A model generated the notes under the pieces. It was not told where the DNA came from. It ran no database searches and worked only from the letters and a program-made list of their open reading frames with translations. A program made the position numbers and the translations under genes. Of a DNA stretch of 64,000 nucleotides, positions 58,909 through 64,000 are shown in pieces (the stretch's first letter is position 1; each line of letters begins with the position of its first letter). Origin of the DNA: Streptomyces oryzae (lineage in GTDB: Bacteria; Actinomycetota; Actinomycetes; Streptomycetales; Streptomycetaceae); contig NZ_JADKMA010000007.1 in NCBI RefSeq assembly GCF_017676365.1, positions 1-64,000 of the forward strand, in the 5' to 3' direction.

Positions 58909-58958
58909 TCTATACGGCTCCGTATAGATCCAGGTTAGCCCACATGTACGGGGGCGTA
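58909..58958 (-). promoter_or_regulatory. Operator pair upstream of the DUF2867 gene
   Basis: TCTATACGGctCCGTATAGA (58909-58928) is a perfect inverted repeat with a 2-base centre, 14 bp before the start codon. A second, shorter dyad TACGggggCGTA (58947-58958) shares the TACG half-site. The pattern fits a TetR-family repressor. The repressor gene is not present nearby. Confidence 0.75.
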
Positions 58959-58998
58959 TACAGATTCGGCCACAAGGAGCGAGGACTGTCTCCGGGCA

Positions 58999-59042
58999 CA
59001 AAAAAGGCCCTGCTACCCACGTTTCCGCAGGTGACAGGGCGT
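58999..59042 (-). terminator. Terminator of tRNA-Glu
   Basis: GCCCTG/CAGGGC (59007-59012/59035-59040) with a possible inner CCTGC/GCAGG pairing, followed on the minus strand by six T. It lies immediately after tRNA-Glu. Confidence 0.75.
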
Positions 59043-59050
59043 TGTTACGG

Positions 59051-59123
59051 TGCCCCCAACGGGATTCGAACCCGTGCTACCGCCTTGAAAGGGCGGCGTC
59101 CTGGGCCGCTAGACGATGAGGGC
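59051..59123 (-). tRNA. tRNA-Glu (TTC)
   Basis: A 73-nt tRNA on the minus strand: acceptor GCCCTCA/TGGGGGC (one T-G pair), anticodon stem CCGCC/GGCGG, loop CTTTCAA (anticodon TTC), T arm ACGGGTTCGAATCCCGT. Confidence 0.94.
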
Positions 59124-59280
59124 GAAACGGCCGACCGAGCGCCTGAACAGTGCTTCAGCAGGCTCCGGCAGCATATGGGATGCACGGACCGTTCGCCAAA
59201 ACATATCCGGGCGGCGGCTGTCCGCCCTCTGGCGCCCGCCTCTCGTCCTCCCCCCGTAGCCCCCCGAGTCCCGACGCACC

Positions 59281-60852
59281 TCAGCGGCCGGTCGCCGGAC
59301 TGGTGGCGGTGGGGCTCGACGAGGGGGAGGGCGACGGCGAGGGGGAGGAGCCGGGCTTTATGTCCCCCGGCAGGTGTCGCGAGACCTCCGCCTTGGAGAG
59401 CCCGAGGCCGCCCAGATCGATCTCGTCCCACGCCTGCAGCCGGTTGCTGTCCCGGTCCAGGTAGAGCACGGACGCCTGCACCTTGTCCGGGGTCTCGCCC
59501 TCGACGGCCCGCAGCCCGCTGCCGCCCGTCGAGCCCTCGATCATCAGCCGGGTGTCGTGCGGCAGCACCTGTGTGCTCCGGTTGTGGGTGTGCCCGGCCA
59601 GGGTCAGCGGCACCAGGCCGTCGGTCTGCTTGGCCAGCACCGGGTTGTGACCCACCGCGATGTCCACCGGCGTACCGGCGGCCCGCTGCCCGCGCAGGGT
59701 GCCGGCCAGCCGCCGGCCCTCCGCCCGCTCCGCCGGGTCCCCCTCGGGCTTGACCGAGCGGTCCGGGGTGAACTGCGGGTCGCCCCAGCCGGAGATCCGC
59801 AGGCCGGCGACGTTCACCGGGACGCCCTCGTCCAGCACGTGCACCCGGGAGCCGCGCTTGCCGGCCAGCTTCTCCATGGCCTTCTGGGTGGTGGCCGAGT
59901 CGTGGTTGCCGCGTACCCATACGTACGGTGCGCCCAGGTCGGGGATGGGTTGCAGGAAGCCGTTCTCGGGGGCCGTGCCGTGGTCCATGGTGTCGCCGGT
60001 GTCGACGATCACGTCGATCTTGTACTGCTCGACCAGCGACCGGATGATGTGCCAGGCGGCCGGGTTGAGGTGGATGTCCGAGACGTGCAGCACCCGCGTC
60101 GTCGAGGGATCGGGCTGATAGGCCGGGAGGGTGGAGGCCGCGTCGTAGAGCTTGGTGACGTTGGTGACCAGGCGGGCCAACTCCTTCTGGTAGACGTCGA
60201 ACTCGGTGGCGATGCTGCGCGCGTTGCCCACCACCGAGGGGGCGCTCGCCAACAGCCCGGAGAACTTCGGCTCCAGCACCGACTTCGGGTTCCACGTCGC
60301 CGCCGCCGTCGCGCCGCAGGCCACCAGCAGCGCGAGGGAGAGGCCGCCCGCCGCGAGGGCCCTGCGGGGGCGGCGGTAGACGGCGAGGGCGAGCGCGCAG
60401 GAGCCGGTCAGCACCGCGACGGCCGAGCGCACCCCCAGATCGAGCGCCCCCGAGCGGACGTCGCCGGAGATCTCGTCCTCCAGGCCCTCGATCCGCTCCG
60501 GATGGTCCACGAGCGCCGCGGCGCGCTCCTGGTCGAGCTGGTCGACGTCGACGTCCAGCCGCAGCGGCGCGGTGTGGCTGTGCAGCTCCAGTGCGCCCAG
60601 CGGGGAGACGTTGACCTTGGTCCCGCCGGCGAGCGAGGGGCGCAGCGTCATCGTCGTGTCCACGGGACCGACGGGCGTTTGCACGCTGCCCACGGCGAGC
60701 AGCCCCAGCCAGGCTCCCAGCAGCGTGACGACGACCAGACCGGCGGCGCGTTGGTAGGGCCTCGGGTGGCGGGTTGCGGCGGACAGCCGGGCGGCGAACC
60801 GTCGGAACCGGCTCCCCGCGGCCCGCGACGGCTTGGTGACAACGCTGGCCAT
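59281..60852 (-). CDS. Membrane metallophosphoesterase
   Basis: A 523-residue protein: two transmembrane helices near the N-terminus (about 35-57 and 150-195) enclose a small outer domain, then a calcineurin-like phosphoesterase domain with VLHVSDIHLNP, VIVDTGDTMDHG, VRGNHDS, GHNP and LAGHTHN, which together supply the two-metal site. A Pro/Ser/Thr-rich tail ends the protein. The ATG is at 60852; the sequence ASVVTKPSRAAGSRFRRF is cytosolic. Likely faces the cell exterior and may act on lipid or nucleotide phosphates (inference). Confidence 0.9.
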   Translation of the reverse strand: MASVVTKPSRAAGSRFRRFAARLSAATRHPRPYQRAAGLVVVTLLGAWLGLLAVGSVQTPVGPVDTTMTLRPSLAGGTKVNVSPLGALELHSHTAPLRLDVDVDQLDQERAAALVDHPERIEGLEDEISGDVRSGALDLGVRSAVAVLTGSCALALAVYRRPRRALAAGGLSLALLVACGATAAATWNPKSVLEPKFSGLLASAPSVVGNARSIATEFDVYQKELARLVTNVTKLYDAASTLPAYQPDPSTTRVLHVSDIHLNPAAWHIIRSLVEQYKIDVIVDTGDTMDHGTAPENGFLQPIPDLGAPYVWVRGNHDSATTQKAMEKLAGKRGSRVHVLDEGVPVNVAGLRISGWGDPQFTPDRSVKPEGDPAERAEGRRLAGTLRGQRAAGTPVDIAVGHNPVLAKQTDGLVPLTLAGHTHNRSTQVLPHDTRLMIEGSTGGSGLRAVEGETPDKVQASVLYLDRDSNRLQAWDEIDLGGLGLSKAEVSRHLPGDIKPGSSPSPSPSPSSSPTATSPATGR

Positions 60853-61017
60853 GAGGGCCCGTATGCCCTTTGCGCGGCATTCGTATGCCGTACGTACACC
60901 GGGAAGAAAAGGATCCGGAGAAGGAGCGTGCCTCCGCCCGGAGGAGGCCGGAAAAGGAGGGTGCCTCGGCCCGGAAGGGATGATGCCCGAGCCGGGATGC
61001 TGGCCGACAATGGGCGG

Positions 61018-61413
61018 GTGCTGGAGATGACGCGTGAGGAGTTCGAGGAGCTGGTCGCCGAAGCCCTCGACCGGATACCGCCGGAGCTGACCAGGCTCAT
61101 GGACAACGTCGCGGTGTTCGTGGAGGACGAGCCTCCGGCGAGCGATCCCGAGCTGCTCGGTCTCTACGAGGGGACGCCGCTGACCGAGCGGGGCGAGTGG
61201 TACGCGGGCGTGCTGCCGGACCGCATCACCATCTACCGGGGGCCGACCCTGCGGATGGTCGAGCGGGAGAGCAACCGGGAGAGCGACCAGGAGGGCGGCG
61301 ACGGGGGAGGCCGGGAGGGGGTCGTGGAGGAGGTCGAGATCACCGTCGTCCACGAGATCGCGCACCACTTCGGCATCGACGACGACAGGCTGCACGCCCT
61401 CGGGTACGGGTGA
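61018..61413 (+). CDS. Minimal zinc metallopeptidase family protein
   Basis: A 131-residue protein of the small metallopeptidase (DUF1025) family: LEMTREEFEELVAEALDRIPPELTRLMDNVAVFVEDEP, LLGLYEGTPLTERGEWYAGVLPDRITIYRGP, then VVHEIAHHFGIDDDRLHALG with the HExxH zinc motif and a downstream Asp as third ligand. An insertion of about 20 polar residues (RESNRESDQEGG) precedes the active-site helix. The GTG at 61018 starts at the family N-terminus; ATG 60997 or 61027 are alternatives. Substrate unknown. Confidence 0.88.
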   Translation: MLEMTREEFEELVAEALDRIPPELTRLMDNVAVFVEDEPPASDPELLGLYEGTPLTERGEWYAGVLPDRITIYRGPTLRMVERESNRESDQEGGDGGGREGVVEEVEITVVHEIAHHFGIDDDRLHALGYG

Positions 61414-61583
61414 GCGGCGCCCTGGGTGGCGGCGTCCGGCGGCGCTCCGCGCAACGACGCGCGCCGTCCCGGGCGCCGTCGGCGCCGTGCGGCGTGACCT
61501 GTTGGGGTGAAGGGAAGTTGGGCATGGCACTTGCCCGAAGCCCCGCCGCAGTCCCGCTGCAGTCCCGCGCAGGAGGTCCCACC

Positions 61584-62201
61584 GTGCGCCGATCCCGTAC
61601 CGCTGCGCCCACCCCCACCGCCGTCGCGCGGACGACGACCGCAGGGGCGCTGATACTCGCGGCGGTCTCCACCCTCAGCGGCTGTATGACGGTGCAGGGC
61701 GCCGGCGACACCGGTGAGGGCACCACCCCGGTGGGAAGCCGCGCGGACGACAACGGCGGGGCCGCCGAGCCCGAGGGCGGGCTGGACGGGACCGGGTACC
61801 GGAACGGTCACACCCATGGCGGGGACTCCGGCGCCGACGGGCGCAGGGGCCGGGAGCGCGGGCGGCACGATGAGCACGCGAAGCGCGGTGCGGACGGTGA
61901 CGGCGCACGCGCCGGGGACCGGGACGGCGCCGACGGAGAGCCCACCTCCTCCGCCGGGCCCGACGCCGGCTCGTCGCCGGGCGGCGACCGGAACCGGCCC
62001 AGGCCCCGGCCGAGCGGGGACGGCGGCGGCTCGGGCGGCTCCGGGAGCGGGGGCGGAGACGGCGGCGGCCCGGGCACACCGACCAGCTCGCCCAGCCCCA
62101 CGTCCAGCGCGCCCGACCCGGACCCCTCACCGACCCGGACCACTGCCTCGCCCACCCGCTCCGACAGCTTCGCCCGCCGCGCCCAGCCCAGCCCGGCCTG
62201 A
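61584..62201 (+). CDS. Probable lipoprotein with disordered tail
   Basis: A 205-residue protein with a Tat/Sec-like signal (RRSRTAAPTP, then a hydrophobic TTTAGALILAAVS) and a lipobox TLSGC that places the lipidated cysteine near residue 36. Everything after is low-complexity Gly/Asp/Pro/Ser, so the mature part is probably an unstructured linker. The GTG start has an AGGAGGT site at six bases, among the best in the window. Function unknown. A 32-bp GC palindrome follows the stop. Confidence 0.72.
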   Translation: MRRSRTAAPTPTAVARTTTAGALILAAVSTLSGCMTVQGAGDTGEGTTPVGSRADDNGGAAEPEGGLDGTGYRNGHTHGGDSGADGRRGRERGRHDEHAKRGADGDGARAGDRDGADGEPTSSAGPDAGSSPGGDRNRPRPRPSGDGGGSGGSGSGGGDGGGPGTPTSSPSPTSSAPDPDPSPTRTTASPTRSDSFARRAQPSPA

Positions 62202-62209
62202 GGGCGGAC

Positions 62210-62241
62210 CGGGCCGGCCGGGCCCGGGCCCGGCCGGCCCG
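62210..62241. terminator. Perfect 32-bp GC palindrome
   Basis: All 16 base pairs of this GC-only sequence match around the centre CCCGGG, with no loop. It begins 9 bp after the lipoprotein stop codon, so it may end that transcript or extrude as a cruciform. No T-tract follows. Confidence 0.75.
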
Positions 62242-62303
62242 AGGGGATGGGCCGGCGCGTGGGGATCGGCCGGGTGGTGGACCGGGTGCGGACCGGGTGC
62301 GGA

Positions 62304-62349
62304 CCGGGGCTCGTTTGCGCGTTGCTCCGGGGCTCGTTTGCGCGTTGCT
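62304..62349. repeat. Perfect 23-bp tandem direct repeat
   Basis: Two exact 23-bp units (each containing GGGGCTCGTTTGCGCGTTGC) lie head-to-tail in the upstream region of the DEAD-box helicase. They could be duplicated regulatory sites or recent slippage. Confidence 0.85.
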
Positions 62350-62525
62350 CTCGGAGCCGCGTATGCTGGTAGATCGTTTGATCCCATTTGCCCGGCGCCG
62401 TCAGCACAGCGCGCCGTGTGGCGCGTTCTCTCTGGCCGTGGCTGACCGCATCGAGGCGGTTCTTTGCGAATTTCACGGAGTTATGGGCGCGTGCCGAAAG
62501 ACTCCGGAAGGTTGTCGCAACTCGC

Positions 62526-64000
62526 ATGTCTGTCACCACCCCTGCCGCCGTACGGCCCGAGGACTTCCCCGAGCCGGCCGCTGAGGCCACGGCCGACCCC
62601 ACGGCTGAGCTCACGGCCGGGACGGTCGCCGAAACGGCCCCCGAGACCCCCGAAATCGCCCAAGAGGCCCCTGAGATGACGGAAACGGCCGAGACGACGG
62701 CCGAGCTGCCCACCGACGAGACGGCGGCCGACGAGGCCGACGAGACCGTCGGTGAGGCGGCTGAGACGAAGATCACCTTCGGCGACCTCGGGCTCCCCGA
62801 GGCCGTCGTACGCAAGCTGGCCCAGAACGGTGTCACCGCGCCGTTCCCGATCCAGGCCGCCACCATCCCCGACGCGCTGGCCGGCAAGGACGTGCTCGGC
62901 CGTGGCCGTACGGGCTCCGGCAAGACCCTCTCGTTCGGTCTGCCGCTGCTCGCCCGGCTCAGCGGTGGCCGCACCCAGCGCAAGCGCCCGCGCGGCGTCA
63001 TCCTCACGCCCACCCGCGAGTTGGCGATGCAGGTCTCCGACGCGCTGCAGCCGTACGGCGACACGCTCGGCCTCAAGCTGAAGGTCGTGTGCGGCGGTAC
63101 GTCGATGGCCAATCAGATCTCCGCGCTCGAACGCGGCGTCGACATCCTCGTCGCCACCCCCGGCCGGCTGCGCGACCTGATCAACCGCGGCTCCTGCTCC
63201 CTGGACGACGTCGAGACGGCGATCCTGGACGAGGCCGACCAGATGTCGGACCTGGGCTTCCTGCCCGAGGTCACCGAGATCCTGGACCTGGTGCCCGAGG
63301 GCGGCCAGCGGATGCTCTTCTCCGCCACCATGGAGAAGGAGATCGACTCGCTGGTGCGCCGCTATCTGGTCGACCCGGTCTCGCACCAGGTGGACGCGGC
63401 GCAGGGCGCGGTGACGACCATGACGCACCACGTGCTGGTCGTGAAGCCGCGCGACAAGGCGCCGGTCACCACCGCCATCGCAGCCCGCAAGGGCCGCACC
63501 ATCATCTTCGTCCGTACCCAGCTGGGCGCCGACCGCGTCGCCGAGCAGCTGCGCGAGGCGGGCGTACGCGCGGATGCGCTGCACGGCGGCATGACCCAGG
63601 GCGCGCGCACCCGCACGCTGGCGGACTTCAAGGACGGCAAGGTCAACGCGCTGGTCGCCACGGATGTCGCAGCGCGCGGTATCCACGTCGACGGCATCGA
63701 CCTGGTGCTGAACGTCGACCCGGCCGGCGACCACAAGGACTACCTGCACCGTTCGGGCCGTACGGCGCGCGCCGGCGAGTCCGGGACGGTCGTCTCGCTG
63801 GCGCTGCCGCACCAACGGCGGCAGATCTTCCGGCTGATGGAGGACGCGGGCGTGAACGCCTCGCGGCACATCATCGGCCGCGGCGACGTCTTCGACGAGG
63901 ACGTGGCGCGTATCACAGGCGCCCGTTCGCTGACCGAGGTCCAGGCGGAGTCCGCCGCGAACTCGGCCCGGCAGGCGGAGCGCGAGGCGAAGAAGCTCAG
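62526..64000 (+). CDS. DEAD-box RNA helicase (3' end outside window)
   Basis: The first 491 codons of a DEAD-box helicase, cut by the window end. The N-terminal 80 residues are acidic and Glu/Thr/Ala-rich. The helicase core has the Q motif ITFGDLGL...FPIQ, motif I GRTGSGKT, Ia PTRELA, Ib TPGR, II DEAD (LDEADQMSDLGF), III SAT, IV IFVRT, V ATDVAARGIHV and VI HRSGRTARAG. It unwinds short RNA duplexes; Streptomyces members often act in cold adaptation or ribosome assembly. No stop codon is seen before 64000. The ATG at 62526 is the first in the frame. Confidence 0.95.
   Translation, partial: MSVTTPAAVRPEDFPEPAAEATADPTAELTAGTVAETAPETPEIAQEAPEMTETAETTAELPTDETAADEADETVGEAAETKITFGDLGLPEAVVRKLAQNGVTAPFPIQAATIPDALAGKDVLGRGRTGSGKTLSFGLPLLARLSGGRTQRKRPRGVILTPTRELAMQVSDALQPYGDTLGLKLKVVCGGTSMANQISALERGVDILVATPGRLRDLINRGSCSLDDVETAILDEADQMSDLGFLPEVTEILDLVPEGGQRMLFSATMEKEIDSLVRRYLVDPVSHQVDAAQGAVTTMTHHVLVVKPRDKAPVTTAIAARKGRTIIFVRTQLGADRVAEQLREAGVRADALHGGMTQGARTRTLADFKDGKVNALVATDVAARGIHVDGIDLVLNVDPAGDHKDYLHRSGRTARAGESGTVVSLALPHQRRQIFRLMEDAGVNASRHIIGRGDVFDEDVARITGARSLTEVQAESAANSARQAEREAKKL

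Larger units (their letters stand above)
62202..62525 (+). promoter_or_regulatory. Leader region of the DEAD-box helicase gene
   Basis: This 324-bp region contains the palindrome at 62210-62241, short GACCGGGTGCG tandem repeats near 62278-62303, the 23-bp direct repeat at 62304-62349, and a less GC-rich stretch (GTATGCTGGTAGATCGTTTGATCCC, split near 62361-62385). No gene is supported. The stretch after the repeats could be a promoter and long 5' leader, as expected for a cold-responsive helicase gene (inference). Confidence 0.5.

Overview
The window is about 64 kb of high-GC actinobacterial chromosome, and the content points firmly to Streptomyces. The evidence is frequent GTG (and one likely TTG) starts, the developmental regulator BldC, an Lsr2 nucleoid protein, valine/leucine dehydrogenase beside bldC, DUF3073 and DUF6274 proteins, and copies of intergenic repeats typical of streptomycetes. 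There is no rRNA, CRISPR array, integrase or recognisable IS element. The left end starts in intergenic sequence; the right end cuts a DEAD-box helicase gene.

Layout. 0.1-8 kb: a DUF3151 protein, then a tightly overlapping tryptophan catabolic operon (tryptophan 2,3-dioxygenase, kynureninase, an alpha/beta-hydrolase formamidase) that together convert tryptophan to anthranilate; a small secreted protein, an HXXEE protein, a Uma2-family protein, purA and a lipid-kinase-like protein. 8-20 kb: regulatory and transport modules: a GbsR/MarR regulator divergent from an antibiotic-exporter-type ABC pair, a membrane Ser/Thr kinase with a lipocalin-like sensor region, a MarR-DJ-1 pair, an Lrp regulator divergent from a LysE exporter, and an aminotransferase-GntR-hydrolase operon. 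20-43 kb: purine biosynthesis genes purD, purC, purSQL, purF and purM, interleaved with a SLATT membrane protein, a degenerate M48-like protein, a DMFase-like protein, an ABC-histidine kinase-response regulator operon, a small accessory block (XRE regulator plus three hypothetical genes) bounded by duplicated tRNA-Gly genes, and lsr2.

43-64 kb: DUF3073, vdh, bldC, DUF6274, an HrpA-type helicase, a YdcF-like protein, a TPR/Sel1 protein, a DsbA-like/CcdA-like disulfide pair, tRNA genes, a DUF2867 gene, a metallophosphoesterase, a minimal metallopeptidase, a lipoprotein and the DEAD-box helicase. All seven tRNA genes (Gly-GCC x2, Gly-TCC, Asp-GTC x2, Phe-GAA, Glu-TTC) are on the minus strand and several have their own strong hairpin terminators.

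The genes are mostly housekeeping. Points of interest lie in the regulatory palindromes beside MarR, GbsR, Lrp and two-component modules, in composite intergenic repeats (one repeat nested in another, and the same short repeat built in frame into a coding region), in three genes carrying coding minisatellites, and in proteins that resemble enzymes but appear to have lost catalytic motifs. No clearly new defence or biosynthetic system was found; the best candidates for undescribed biology are the accessory block at 32.3-35.0 kb and the orphan SLATT protein at 20.3-21.0 kb.
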